Source: Cellulophaga sp. F20128
GTDB lineage: Bacteria > Bacteroidota > Bacteroidia > Flavobacteriales > Flavobacteriaceae
Assembly: GCF_023015805.1 (NCBI RefSeq)
Contig: NZ_JALKBA010000005.1
Span: 1-64,000 of the forward strand
Reading direction: 5' to 3'
Length of the DNA: 64,000 bases
Below are positions 1 through 9,102 of the stretch, in pieces. A model generated the notes under the pieces. The model was not told the DNA's origin and ran no database searches. It worked only from the letters and a program-made list of their open reading frames with translations. Both the position numbers and the translations under genes were made by a program. Within the stretch, counting starts at the first letter, position 1. Every line of letters starts with the position of its first letter.

Positions 1-584
1 AACCGTCAACCAACAACGATCAACCATTATAAAGCATTTAGATTTCCAAAGTTCTCGATACAATTTTTCGTGCCTCAAAATCACTCGAACTGACAGTGCC
101 TATTAACCATCAACAGTCAACGAACAACAGTCAACGAACAACAGTCAACCATTTTAAAGCATTTAGATTTCAAAAGTTCTCGATACAATTTTTCGTGCCT
201 TAAAATCACTCGAACTGACAGTGCCTTATATCCATCAACCAAAAACGGTCAACCACTATAAACCATTTAGATTTTAAAAGTTCTCGATACAATTTTTCGT
301 GCCTCAAAATTACTCGAACTGACAGTGCCTAAAAACCATCAACCGTCAACGAACAACAGTCAACCACTATAAAAAATTTGGATTTCAAAAGTTCTCGATA
401 CAATTCTTCGTGCCTCAAAATCACTCGAACTGACATTCCCTATTAACCATCAACCATCAACCAACAACGGTCAACCATTATAAAGCATTTGGATTTTAAA
501 AGTTCTCGATACAATTTTTCGTGCCTCAAAATCACTCGAACTGACATTGCCTAATAACCAACAACCAACAAAGATCAACCAGTA
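1..584. repeat. Five tandem copies of a ~111-bp intergenic repeat
   Basis: A conserved ~50-bp core beginning GTTCTCGATACAATTTTTCG recurs with its first base at about 51, 176, 280, 391 and 502, giving periods of 125, 104, 111 and 111 bp. Each core holds an interrupted inverted repeat: AGTTC pairs with GAACT, and ATTTT pairs with AAAAT inside it (first copy about 50-91). Cores are separated by degenerate runs of CAAC-type words (for example aacaacagtcaacg, repeated back to back near 120-150), which account for the length variation. No open reading frame is conserved. It resembles the palindromic intergenic repeats scattered in Flavobacteriaceae genomes. The window starts inside the array, so more copies may lie upstream. 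Confidence 0.9.
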
Positions 585-802
585 ACTTTAACAGGTCATT
601 CGAATCTTTATCCCAAAGTATCCAAAGCCATTTAGACCACCCCTATTACCCAAACTGACCAGCTCTACAACCAACTATTTTAAAATGAAGAGAAGGTTTC
701 TTTTTAAATAAGATACAATTCAACGGAATTAACGTTGCTTTAAAATAAAAAAACAAGGTAATTCCCTTTCATTTAATGATATTTGTACTTCAAAATTTAC
801 AT
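585..802 (+). other. AT-rich leader of the polysaccharide operon, no gene seen
   Basis: About 220 bp between the repeat array and the first sugar-nucleotide gene. I see no credible coding sequence, RNA gene or intrinsic terminator. No clear TTG...TAnnTTTG promoter stands out either, although the operon promoter must lie here or upstream. Confidence 0.5.
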
Positions 803-1801
803 ATGAATAGTACTACATTACAACTCAACCCAGATTTTCATATTTTAGTTACTGGTGGCGCTGGCTTTATCGGTTCTAATTTATGCGAAACACTGTTAGA
901 AAACGGCAATAAAGTAAGCTGTTTAGACAATTTTGCAACTGGGAAAAGAGAAAATATAAATCACTTGCTTTCCAATAACAAATTTTCCTTGATTGAAGGA
1001 GACATTAGAAACCTTGAAGATTGTCACAAAGCATGTACCGGTGTAGATTATATCTTACACCAAGCTGCATTGGGTTCTGTACCAAGATCTATAAATGACC
1101 CTATTACTACCAATGATGTCAATGTATCTGGCTTTTTAAATATGTTGGTAGCTGCAAGAGATGCTAAAATAAAACGTTTTGTATATGCTGCGAGCTCCTC
1201 TACCTATGGTGATTCTAAAGGACTTCCAAAGGTTGAAGATGTTATTGGAAAACCGCTATCTCCTTATGCCATTACAAAGTATGTAAATGAATTGTATGCC
1301 GACATTTTTTCTAAAACCTATGGTTTAGAATGTATCGGTCTGCGTTATTTTAATGTATTTGGTAGAAAACAAGATCCTAATGGTGCCTATGCTGCCGTAA
1401 TCCCTAAATTTGTAATGCAATTTATGAATTATGAGTCGCCCGTAATTAATGGAGATGGCACCTATTCTAGAGACTTTACCTATATTGACAATGTATTACA
1501 GATGAATATTAGAGCCTTAGTATCTACAAATACAGCTGCGGTAAATACAGTGTACAATGTTGCCTATGGCGAACGTACAGATCTAAAAGAATTAACTTCA
1601 TTGTTACGAGAATATTTAGGAGAATTTGACGCTAAAATAAAGGAGGTAGACGTTATTCACGGTCCAAACAGACAAGGAGATATTCCTCATAGTTTAGCCT
1701 CAATTGATAAAGCAAAAGAATTATTAGGATACAGCCCTGAATTCAATATTAAAAATGGTTTAAAAGAAGCCGTTCAATGGTATTGGAAAAATTTAAAATA
1801 G
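803..1801 (+). CDS. UDP-N-acetylglucosamine C4-epimerase-like SDR (WbpP/TviC type)
   Basis: Extended short-chain dehydrogenase that should interconvert UDP-GlcNAc(A) and UDP-GalNAc(A) in the cytoplasm for polysaccharide precursor supply. Visible are the NAD-binding TGGAGFIG motif near the N-terminus, the SSSTYGDS segment and the catalytic YAITK motif (Tyr155 and Lys159 from this start), and the substrate-region RYFNVFG. The length of 332 residues is normal. The frame is open from an ATG at 776, but the ATG at 803 puts the Rossmann strand at the usual distance from the N-terminus, so I prefer it. It lies 7 bp upstream of ugd. Together with the gene at 3162 it matches the TviB/TviC pair that makes UDP-GalNAcA. 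Exact substrate is inferred. Confidence 0.85.
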   Translation: MNSTTLQLNPDFHILVTGGAGFIGSNLCETLLENGNKVSCLDNFATGKRENINHLLSNNKFSLIEGDIRNLEDCHKACTGVDYILHQAALGSVPRSINDPITTNDVNVSGFLNMLVAARDAKIKRFVYAASSSTYGDSKGLPKVEDVIGKPLSPYAITKYVNELYADIFSKTYGLECIGLRYFNVFGRKQDPNGAYAAVIPKFVMQFMNYESPVINGDGTYSRDFTYIDNVLQMNIRALVSTNTAAVNTVYNVAYGERTDLKELTSLLREYLGEFDAKIKEVDVIHGPNRQGDIPHSLASIDKAKELLGYSPEFNIKNGLKEAVQWYWKNLK

Positions 1802-1808
1802 TTTTAGC

Positions 1809-3137
1809 ATGAATTTAACCGTTATTGGTACTGGTTATGTTGGCCTTGTAAGTGGGAGTTGTTTTGCAGAAATGGGAAATACGGTTACCTGTATTGACGT
1901 AGATACAACAAAAATAGACAACCTAAAAAAAGGAATCATTCCTATTTATGAACCCGGTTTAGAAGCTATGGTACTGCGAAATGTGACGAACAAAACCTTG
2001 CATTTTAGTACGAATTTAAAGGCGCATTTAAAAAAATGTGATATCGCATTTATTGCCGTTGGAACGCCAATGGGCCAAGACGGATCTGCAGATTTACAAT
2101 ATGTACTTCAGGTGGCTAAGGAAATAGGCAGGCACATGCAACAGGATTTAATCATTGTAGATAAATCTACGGTACCTGTGGGCACAGCAGATAAAGTAAC
2201 GGCTACTATTCAAAAAGAACTAGAAAACAGAAACCTTGCTCTAAATTTCAGTGTGGTCTCTAACCCTGAATTTTTAAAAGAAGGAGATGCTTTAGCTGAT
2301 TTTATGAAACCTGATAGGGTTGTAATTGGTTCTAACAATGAAATGGCTTCAGAAAAAATGAGAACCTTGTACGCTCCCTTTTTTAGGAGCAGTATGGATC
2401 GTTTTATAACGATGGATGTACGTTCTGCAGAAATGACAAAATATGTTGCCAATGCAATGCTAGCTACTAAAATTTCATTCATGAATGAAATTGCCAATAT
2501 TTGTGAATTGGTGGGGGCCGATGTCAACAAAGTACGCATTGGTATTGGATCGGATAGTAGAATTGGCTACAGTTTTATCTACCCAGGTAGTGGTTATGGA
2601 GGTTCATGTTTTCCTAAAGACGTTAAAGCCTTACAGAAAACGGCCGAAGCCAATGGATATACCGCAAAACTAATTGGCGCTGTGGAAGCTGTAAATAATG
2701 CTCAAAAATTCATTATTGCCAATAAAGTTATCCAACGTTTTGGAGAAGATTTAACAGGAAAAACCTTTGCTGTATGGGGCTTGGCTTTTAAACCTGAAAC
2801 AGATGATATGCGAGAAGCTCCTTCTATCTATACCATACAGGAACTCACCAAAAGAGGGGCTAAAATACAAGCCTATGACCCCAAAGCAATGGATGAGGCG
2901 CAACATTTCTACCTAAAGGACGTTAAAGATATTGTTTACTGTGATTCTAAGTACAAAACCTTGGCCAATGCAGATGCAATGATTCTGTTAACCGAATGGA
3001 AAGAATTTCGTTCACCAGATTTTGAAGAATTAAAAGTACAGTTAAAACAGCCTATTATTTTTGATGGACGTAACCAATACAATCATGGGTTACTCACCAC
3101 AAAAGGCTTTGAATATTACCAAATTGGAAAAAAATAA
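1809..3137 (+). CDS. ugd: UDP-glucose 6-dehydrogenase
   Basis: Oxidises UDP-glucose to UDP-glucuronate with two NAD+ in the cytoplasm, supplying acidic sugar for the polysaccharide. The 442-residue protein has the N-terminal GTGYVGLVSG Rossmann motif (residues 7-16), an EFLKEGDA segment around 154-161, and the catalytic cysteine in GYGGSCFPKD (Cys267). The C-terminal UDP-binding domain contains the WGLAFKPETDDMREAPS stretch. Length and motif order are those of the UDPGDH family. It is tightly spaced in the operon: 7 bp after the epimerase and 24 bp before a second, different nucleotide-sugar dehydrogenase. I separate the two because this one has the UGD-type active-site loop and the other the GGHCIGVDPYY loop of UDP-HexNAc dehydrogenases. 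Confidence 0.95.
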   Translation: MNLTVIGTGYVGLVSGSCFAEMGNTVTCIDVDTTKIDNLKKGIIPIYEPGLEAMVLRNVTNKTLHFSTNLKAHLKKCDIAFIAVGTPMGQDGSADLQYVLQVAKEIGRHMQQDLIIVDKSTVPVGTADKVTATIQKELENRNLALNFSVVSNPEFLKEGDALADFMKPDRVVIGSNNEMASEKMRTLYAPFFRSSMDRFITMDVRSAEMTKYVANAMLATKISFMNEIANICELVGADVNKVRIGIGSDSRIGYSFIYPGSGYGGSCFPKDVKALQKTAEANGYTAKLIGAVEAVNNAQKFIIANKVIQRFGEDLTGKTFAVWGLAFKPETDDMREAPSIYTIQELTKRGAKIQAYDPKAMDEAQHFYLKDVKDIVYCDSKYKTLANADAMILLTEWKEFRSPDFEELKVQLKQPIIFDGRNQYNHGLLTTKGFEYYQIGKK

Positions 3138-3161
3138 TTAGTAGTTATAGAATTAAAAGAT

Positions 3162-4445
3162 ATGTCAGGAATTAAAATAGGAGTTATAGGATTAGGATAT
3201 GTTGGCTTGCCATTAGCGCGTTTATTTGCCACCAAATACCCCGTAATTGGTTTTGATATTAATGAAGTTAGAATTAAAGAACTACAAACCGGAGTAGACA
3301 ATACCCTAGAGGTAGAAAATGAAGTGCTACAGCAAGTATTGTGTACTACCCCACAAATGGATACGGGTTTGTATTGTTCTAACAAATTAGAGGATATTGC
3401 AGACTGCAACTATTATGTAGTGACCGTGCCAACTCCTGTAGATAAAAATAACAGACCCGATTTAACACCCTTATACAAGTCTAGTGAGACGGTTGCCAAG
3501 GTCTTAAAAAAAGGTGATATTGTAATCTATGAATCTACGGTTTACCCTGGTGTTACGGAAGATGAATGTGTACCGGTATTGGAAAAAATTAGTGGATTAC
3601 AATTTAATGTCGATTTTTTTGCTGGCTATTCTCCAGAACGTATTAACCCAGGAGACAAAGAACATACGGTAGAAAAAATATTAAAGGTTACCGCTGGTTC
3701 CACCCCAGAGATAGGAATTAAAGTAGATGATTTATACAAGTCTGTGATCACGGCAGGTACCCATCTTGCCCCTACTATTAAGGTAGCGGAGGCCGCGAAA
3801 GTAATTGAAAATTCGCAACGTGATATTAATATTGCCTTTGTAAACGAATTGGCTAAAATTTTCAATTTAATGGATATAGATACCCATTCTGTATTGGAAG
3901 CTGCGGGTACCAAATGGAATTTCTTACCCTTTAAACCAGGCTTGGTAGGTGGACATTGTATTGGTGTAGATCCTTATTATTTAGCACAACGCGCACAAGA
4001 ATTTGGGTACCACCCAGAAATTATATTGGCCGGGAGACGATTAAACGATAGTATGGGCGCCTATGTAGCTTCTGAAGTTATAAAAATAATGGTGCGCGAA
4101 GACATCAAAATAAAAAACGCCAATATCTTGGTATTGGGCATCACCTTTAAAGAAAACTGCCCTGATGTTCGTAATACACGAGCGGTAGATGTTATTCACC
4201 AATTGCAGAGTTTTGGAACCAAAGTTACGGTCTACGACCCTTGGGCCAAACCTTCTGAAGTACAACATGAATACAAATTAGAGACTACCAAGGAACTCCC
4301 AACTCAAAAATATGATGCGGTGGTATTAACAGTGGCTCATAAAGAGTTTTTGTCCCTAGATTTAAAATCACTCTTGGTACCCAACGGGGTTTTATACGAC
4401 GTAAAAGGAATTTTAAAACGCAGCGAAGTTCACGGAAGACTTTAA
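3162..4445 (+). CDS. UDP-N-acetylhexosamine 6-dehydrogenase (WbpO/TviB type)
   Basis: Nucleotide-sugar dehydrogenase predicted to oxidise UDP-GlcNAc or UDP-GalNAc to the corresponding uronic acid, as TviB does in Vi antigen synthesis. The 427-residue sequence has the GLGYVGLPLA Rossmann motif (residues 11-20), YESTVYPG around 123-130, SPERINPGD around 157-165 and the catalytic cysteine in GGHCIGVDPYY (Cys266). A C-terminal UDP-binding domain follows, with GITFKENCPDVRNT. Paired with the epimerase at 803 it would give UDP-GalNAcA. The next gene starts 45 bp downstream. Substrate choice between the gluco and galacto forms cannot be read from the sequence. Confidence 0.9.
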   Translation: MSGIKIGVIGLGYVGLPLARLFATKYPVIGFDINEVRIKELQTGVDNTLEVENEVLQQVLCTTPQMDTGLYCSNKLEDIADCNYYVVTVPTPVDKNNRPDLTPLYKSSETVAKVLKKGDIVIYESTVYPGVTEDECVPVLEKISGLQFNVDFFAGYSPERINPGDKEHTVEKILKVTAGSTPEIGIKVDDLYKSVITAGTHLAPTIKVAEAAKVIENSQRDINIAFVNELAKIFNLMDIDTHSVLEAAGTKWNFLPFKPGLVGGHCIGVDPYYLAQRAQEFGYHPEIILAGRRLNDSMGAYVASEVIKIMVREDIKIKNANILVLGITFKENCPDVRNTRAVDVIHQLQSFGTKVTVYDPWAKPSEVQHEYKLETTKELPTQKYDAVVLTVAHKEFLSLDLKSLLVPNGVLYDVKGILKRSEVHGRL

Positions 4446-4490
4446 AATAATACCCTAATCTCAAATATTTTAAATTATTTATTTTAAAAA

Positions 4491-5957
4491 ATGTCCTTAA
4501 AAAAACAAGCAATCGTCGGTACTTTTTGGATTGCACTTAATCAATATAGTTCCGTTCTAATTAACTTAATTGTTTCAATAATTTTAGCAAGACTTTTAGA
4601 TCCAAAAGACTTTGGGTTAATTGCTATGATTGGAATATTTATGGGAATTGGAAATATTTTGATGAGTTCAGGGTTAGGACAGTCTTTAATAAGGAGTACC
4701 AATCCAGATCAAGAAGACTATTCGACTGTTTTCTTTTTTAATTTTGGAGGAAGTATTATAATGTATTTAATCCTTTATTTTACAGCACCATTAATCGCTC
4801 AATTTTACAAGGAAGAAGCGTTAATTAATATCATAAGAGTATTTACTATCTCATTTATAATAAACTCATTTTCAATGGTTCAGTTTACTCGATTAACCAA
4901 GGAAATGGATTTTAAAACACAAATGAAGGTATCAATCCCATCTTTAATTATAGGAGGATTATTAGGTATAATTATGGCATACAATGGCTATGGTGTTTGG
5001 TCACTTGTTTATATGACTTTAGTATCTTCAATTTTAGGTGTTATACTAATTTGGGTAAGAACGAAATGGTCGCCTTCTTTTGTTTTTAATATAAAAAAAT
5101 TTAAGTATCATTTTAATTATGGATATAAATTAACTTTAGCTGCAATTATTGATGTTATCTTCAACAATGCATATGTATTATTAATAGGTAAATATTTTTC
5201 GACAACGCAGGTAGGTTATTATGATAGAGCTAATAACTTAAAACAATTACCTGTGCAAAATATTTCAAATATTATCCATAAGGTAACATTTCCTTTATTT
5301 GTTAAAATAAAAGATAATGATGAAAAATTAAAAGATGTTTATCAAAGAATTTTAAAGCTTGTTATATTTATTGTAGCTCCAATAATGATTTTAATGGCAG
5401 TGTTGGCAGAACCATTATTTAGGTTTGTTTTAACTGAAAAATGGCTTCCTGCCGTTCCCTACTTTCAAATACTTTGTATTAATGGAATTTTGTTTCCTAT
5501 ACACTCCTATAATCTAAATGTATTAAAAGTTAAAGGAAGAACAGATTTATATTTAAAAATAGAAATTATTAAAAAAATTGCAATATTAGTTATAATTTCT
5601 ATTAGTTTTCAATTTGGAATATATGGACTACTTTATGGTAGTGTAGTTCTTTCAATAATTGATTTTTTTATAAATACACATTATACCAAAAAAATTCTTA
5701 ATTATTCTAGCTGGGAACAAATAAATGACCTTATACCTATGATTATTTCCTCAATTTTTTGTGGGTTTATAATTTACATAGAGGACTATTTTTTAAAGGA
5801 TTTTCTAACCTACGATATTGTAAGATTGATTACAGGCAGTATGTTAGGAGTATTAATTTATCTGTTTATTGCTTATCTATTAAAAATGAGTGCTTTAAAT
5901 GAAATCGTAATTATTATAAAAGAGAACCATAACAATAAAACAAACAAAACATTATGA
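4491..5957 (+). CDS. Wzx-type lipid-linked oligosaccharide flippase (MOP superfamily)
   Basis: A 488-residue, almost entirely hydrophobic protein with about 12 to 14 predicted membrane segments. Its N-terminus resembles the WzxC/polysaccharide_synt family (KKQAIVGTFWIALNQ, then an ARLLDPKDFGL loop). It should flip undecaprenyl-pyrophosphate-linked repeat units across the inner membrane for Wzy polymerisation. From here to about 7990 the DNA looks more AT-rich than the dehydrogenase genes before it (judged by eye), as is common for strain-variable polysaccharide genes. Its stop overlaps the next start in an ATGA junction (5954-5957), which implies translational coupling. Confidence 0.9.
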   Translation: MSLKKQAIVGTFWIALNQYSSVLINLIVSIILARLLDPKDFGLIAMIGIFMGIGNILMSSGLGQSLIRSTNPDQEDYSTVFFFNFGGSIIMYLILYFTAPLIAQFYKEEALINIIRVFTISFIINSFSMVQFTRLTKEMDFKTQMKVSIPSLIIGGLLGIIMAYNGYGVWSLVYMTLVSSILGVILIWVRTKWSPSFVFNIKKFKYHFNYGYKLTLAAIIDVIFNNAYVLLIGKYFSTTQVGYYDRANNLKQLPVQNISNIIHKVTFPLFVKIKDNDEKLKDVYQRILKLVIFIVAPIMILMAVLAEPLFRFVLTEKWLPAVPYFQILCINGILFPIHSYNLNVLKVKGRTDLYLKIEIIKKIAILVIISISFQFGIYGLLYGSVVLSIIDFFINTHYTKKILNYSSWEQINDLIPMIISSIFCGFIIYIEDYFLKDFLTYDIVRLITGSMLGVLIYLFIAYLLKMSALNEIVIIIKENHNNKTNKTL

Positions 5958-6829
5958 ACTTTTTAAAAAAAATATACATACATATTTATGGTTATTTCAA
6001 CAATTTAATCATTTGGATTTTTGGTTTATTTAGAAGTGAAATAAAAACATTTTGGTTTGATGATGCTAACAATTTTGGAGATATTTTAACTCCTTATATT
6101 TTCAAAAGTTTCGGACAATTAAAAATAAAAAAAATAGACCCAAAGTATTATTTATTTACTAATTACCTTACAATAGGATCTATATTAACATTATCAAATA
6201 AGAAATCTATAATTTGGGGATCTGGTTTTATAAGTGCAAATAGCGTATTTAAATATGGTAAACCTGCGAAAATTTTAGCAGTAAGAGGTCCTAAAACAAG
6301 GAAAAGAATTTTAGAATTAGGTGTTGATTGCCCTGAAGTGTACGGTGATCCTGCATTACTTTTACCTAATTTTTATAAACCCAAAACAACAATAAAAAAG
6401 TATAAGCTTGGAATCATTCCTCACTACAAAGATAAAATCAGTAGTTTTTTAGAAAATTTTAATGAGGATGAAGTTTTAATAATTGATATTCAAAATCCAA
6501 ATATTTTTGAGTTTATTGACTTAATTAATCAATGTGAAAAAATTGTTTCTAGTTCGCTCCATGGTTTGATTGTAGCTGACGCTTATCAAATACCTTCTCT
6601 TTGGATTCAGTTTTCAAATGAAATAATTGGCGATGGATTTAAATTCTTAGATTATTTTGAATCCGTAAACCGAAGGGATACCAAACCAGTCATAATTGAT
6701 AAAAGTATTAATGCTAAAGATCTATTAACCTGTTTCAAAGAGTATAGAATAAAAATTGATTTAAATAAATTAGCAGAGAGTTGCCCATTTAAAAATAAAG
6801 AGTTAGAAAAATTCATAAGTAGTTTTTAA
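5954..6829 (+). CDS. Polysaccharide pyruvyl transferase family protein (short form)
   Basis: A 291-residue member of the CsaB-like family that transfers a ketal-linked pyruvate from phosphoenolpyruvate to a sugar. Evidence: an N-terminal DDANNFGDILTP motif (about 36-47), RGPKTR (111-116), GDPALLLP (131-138) and the C-terminal SSSLHGLIVADAY motif (about 199-211), in family order. It is shorter than the second family member at 7990 and not closely similar to it, so they probably act on different sugars. It overlaps the flippase by 4 bp and lies 2 bp before a glycosyltransferase. Some family members are not pyruvyl transferases, so activity is inferred. Confidence 0.82.
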   Translation: MNFLKKIYIHIYGYFNNLIIWIFGLFRSEIKTFWFDDANNFGDILTPYIFKSFGQLKIKKIDPKYYLFTNYLTIGSILTLSNKKSIIWGSGFISANSVFKYGKPAKILAVRGPKTRKRILELGVDCPEVYGDPALLLPNFYKPKTTIKKYKLGIIPHYKDKISSFLENFNEDEVLIIDIQNPNIFEFIDLINQCEKIVSSSLHGLIVADAYQIPSLWIQFSNEIIGDGFKFLDYFESVNRRDTKPVIIDKSINAKDLLTCFKEYRIKIDLNKLAESCPFKNKELEKFISSF

Positions 6830-6831
6830 GT

Positions 6832-7986
6832 ATGAAAGATATTGCCTTTGTAATAGAATCACTGCAGTGTGGAGGTGCTGAAAAAAGCTTAGTCACGCTA
6901 TTAAATGTATTAGATTACAATACATTTAATGTTGATTTAATTTTATTTAAAAAAGGTGGTGAATTTGAAAAATTTGTACCTAAACAGGTTGTAATAAATT
7001 ATATTCAACCCCAAAAAGAATCAAAAAAAATTGTTGGTTTTTATAGTCGCTTAAAATTTTGGATTAAAAAAAAAGTAACCAAACAACATGTTGCTCAAAG
7101 CTATTGGGGTGTCTTTAATCATACAATTTCAAATTTCAACAAAAACTACGACATCGCTATTGCTTATAATCAAGGCTTTGCAACCTATTATACAGCAACT
7201 AAAATGTCAGCAAAAATAAAATTTGCATGGTTAAATACAGATTATAAAAATGCTGGATACCATATTAAGTTTGACCTTCCGTATTATAATTGTTACAACA
7301 ATATTGTTTGTGTTTCAAAAGAAAGTGAATTGTCTCTAAATGGAGAGATACAACGTATAAATAAAAATAAATTACCAACCATAGTTATAAAAGACATTTC
7401 AGATCAAGATTTTATAAATAAAATGAGTATTGAAAATACTGGATTTAATTACAATACCAAATTTACCAACATACTTACTGTTGGGCGTTTAGCAAAAGCT
7501 AAGGGATATCATCTTGCTGTTGAAAGTTGTAATATTTTAGTAAATAAAGGTTACCCAGTAAAATGGTATGTTATTGGAGATGGTCCACAACGTAATGATA
7601 TCGAAAATTTAATTAAGGATAAAAATCTTCAAGAGCATTTTTTCCTTTTAGGGTTTAAAGAAAACCCATACCCTTTTATGAAAACCTGTAATTTATATGT
7701 ACAAACTTCATTATTTGAGGGGTTAGGGTTAACTGTTATTGAGGCAACTATATTAAATAAACCCATTGTAACTACAAATTTTCCAACTGCTACTTCAATT
7801 ATTGAACATGGTAAAACCGGATTAATTTGTGATATGAATGCCAATGACATTTCAATGAATATTCAAAAATACCTTGATAACGATTTATTAAAAGACAATG
7901 TTATTAAAAATTTATCATTGCTGAAAAATAATGATAAAGAGCAATCCCTAAAAAAAGTAAATGAATTGTTAAATAATTGTATTTAA
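6832..7986 (+). CDS. GT4-family glycosyltransferase
   Basis: A 384-residue retaining glycosyltransferase of GT-B fold that should add one sugar of the repeat unit on the cytoplasmic face. The N-terminal domain has the LQCGGAEKSLVTLL loop typical of GT4 enzymes. The C-terminal domain has VGRLAKAKGYHLAVE, VIGDGPQRND and the donor-binding E-x7-E region in SLFEGLGLTVIEA. It starts 2 bp after the pyruvyl-transferase-like gene and ends 3 bp before the next. Acceptor and donor cannot be named. Confidence 0.88.
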   Translation: MKDIAFVIESLQCGGAEKSLVTLLNVLDYNTFNVDLILFKKGGEFEKFVPKQVVINYIQPQKESKKIVGFYSRLKFWIKKKVTKQHVAQSYWGVFNHTISNFNKNYDIAIAYNQGFATYYTATKMSAKIKFAWLNTDYKNAGYHIKFDLPYYNCYNNIVCVSKESELSLNGEIQRINKNKLPTIVIKDISDQDFINKMSIENTGFNYNTKFTNILTVGRLAKAKGYHLAVESCNILVNKGYPVKWYVIGDGPQRNDIENLIKDKNLQEHFFLLGFKENPYPFMKTCNLYVQTSLFEGLGLTVIEATILNKPIVTTNFPTATSIIEHGKTGLICDMNANDISMNIQKYLDNDLLKDNVIKNLSLLKNNDKEQSLKKVNELLNNCI

Positions 7987-7989
7987 TTT

Positions 7990-9099
7990 ATGAAAATAAA
8001 AACCATCACCTGCCATGAAGTGTACAATCATGGAGCTAGTCTACAAGAATATGCTTTACTCACCTATTTGGAAAAGCAAGGACATAACGCCGAAACCATC
8101 CATTATAAACCCTATTTTTTAAGCAATCATTTTAAATTATGGGGGGTATCTAACCCTAGGTTTTCTAAAAACTTTCTGTTACGCTTAATTTATATTGCCT
8201 TAAAACTTCCCCGGCGCTTGGGTAATCTAAGACGAAAAAAACAGTTTGATTTATTTTCACAAAGGCACATTAAAGCAACCACAAAACTGTATAAAACCAA
8301 TGAAGATCTAAAAAAGGACCTGCCAGAAGCAGATGCCTATATTTGTGGTAGTGACCAAATTTGGAATTCCTTTTTTGAAAACGGAAAAGACCCCGCTTTT
8401 TATTTGGACTTTGTACCTGATCATAAATTGAAGCTATCGTATGCCGCTAGTTTTGCGATAGACGAATTAGAGGAAGACATTAAACCCTTTGTAAAGCAAA
8501 AAGTAGGAAGGTTAAACCATATCTCTGTACGAGAATCTTCAGGAAAAAAAATCCTGGAAAATTTAGGTTTTACCAATGCCCACCAGGTATTAGACCCTGT
8601 GTTTTTATTAGAACCATCAAGCTATGCAAAATTGGAGGATAATAGCGTAGAAAAAAACAACTATGTATTTGTATATGACTTTGATTCTAACCCACTGATT
8701 CAGCAAATGGCGGAACAATTAAAAAAAGAGCATGGCTGGGATATTATTACTGTTAATGAATTGATTAATTATGCCGATAAAAATTACTTTTTAAAAGGAC
8801 CTGATAAATTTTTAACTTTAATTAAAAATGCAAGTTTTGTAATTTCTAACAGTTTTCATGCAGTTGCATTTTCTATAATTCTTCAAAAAGACTTTGTTGT
8901 TTTCAACAGGTCTTATAAGATTAATACGCGTATGAGAGATATGTTAGGATCCATTGGTTTAGAGCAATTATTAATTTTAAATGAAGATATGGTACAAAAT
9001 CATCAAATTAATGCAATTAACTTTTCTAAGGCACAAGAGAAATTAGATGTTTTAATACATGCATCTAAAACATACCTAAACAACGCTTTAAAACAATAA
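7990..9099 (+). CDS. Polysaccharide pyruvyl transferase family protein (long form)
   Basis: A 369-residue protein of the polysaccharide pyruvyl transferase fold. The N-terminal motif NHGASLQEYALLTYL (about 13-27), CGSDQIWN (119-126), a DPVFLLEP segment and the C-terminal ISNSFHAVAFSI motif are the hallmarks of the longer subfamily found beside GT4 genes in exopolysaccharide loci. It would add pyruvate ketals, giving negative charge to the glycan. It follows the upstream glycosyltransferase by 3 bp and abuts the next gene. It is the second family member in this operon, suggesting either two pyruvylation sites or one non-pyruvyl activity. Confidence 0.83.
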   Translation: MKIKTITCHEVYNHGASLQEYALLTYLEKQGHNAETIHYKPYFLSNHFKLWGVSNPRFSKNFLLRLIYIALKLPRRLGNLRRKKQFDLFSQRHIKATTKLYKTNEDLKKDLPEADAYICGSDQIWNSFFENGKDPAFYLDFVPDHKLKLSYAASFAIDELEEDIKPFVKQKVGRLNHISVRESSGKKILENLGFTNAHQVLDPVFLLEPSSYAKLEDNSVEKNNYVFVYDFDSNPLIQQMAEQLKKEHGWDIITVNELINYADKNYFLKGPDKFLTLIKNASFVISNSFHAVAFSIILQKDFVVFNRSYKINTRMRDMLGSIGLEQLLILNEDMVQNHQINAINFSKAQEKLDVLIHASKTYLNNALKQ

Positions 9100-9102
9100 T
9101 TG

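Noticed and set aside
1-584. CRISPR array
   Set aside because: Repeats are too long (~50-bp core, ~111-bp period), spacers are low-complexity and similar to one another, and no cas gene is present.
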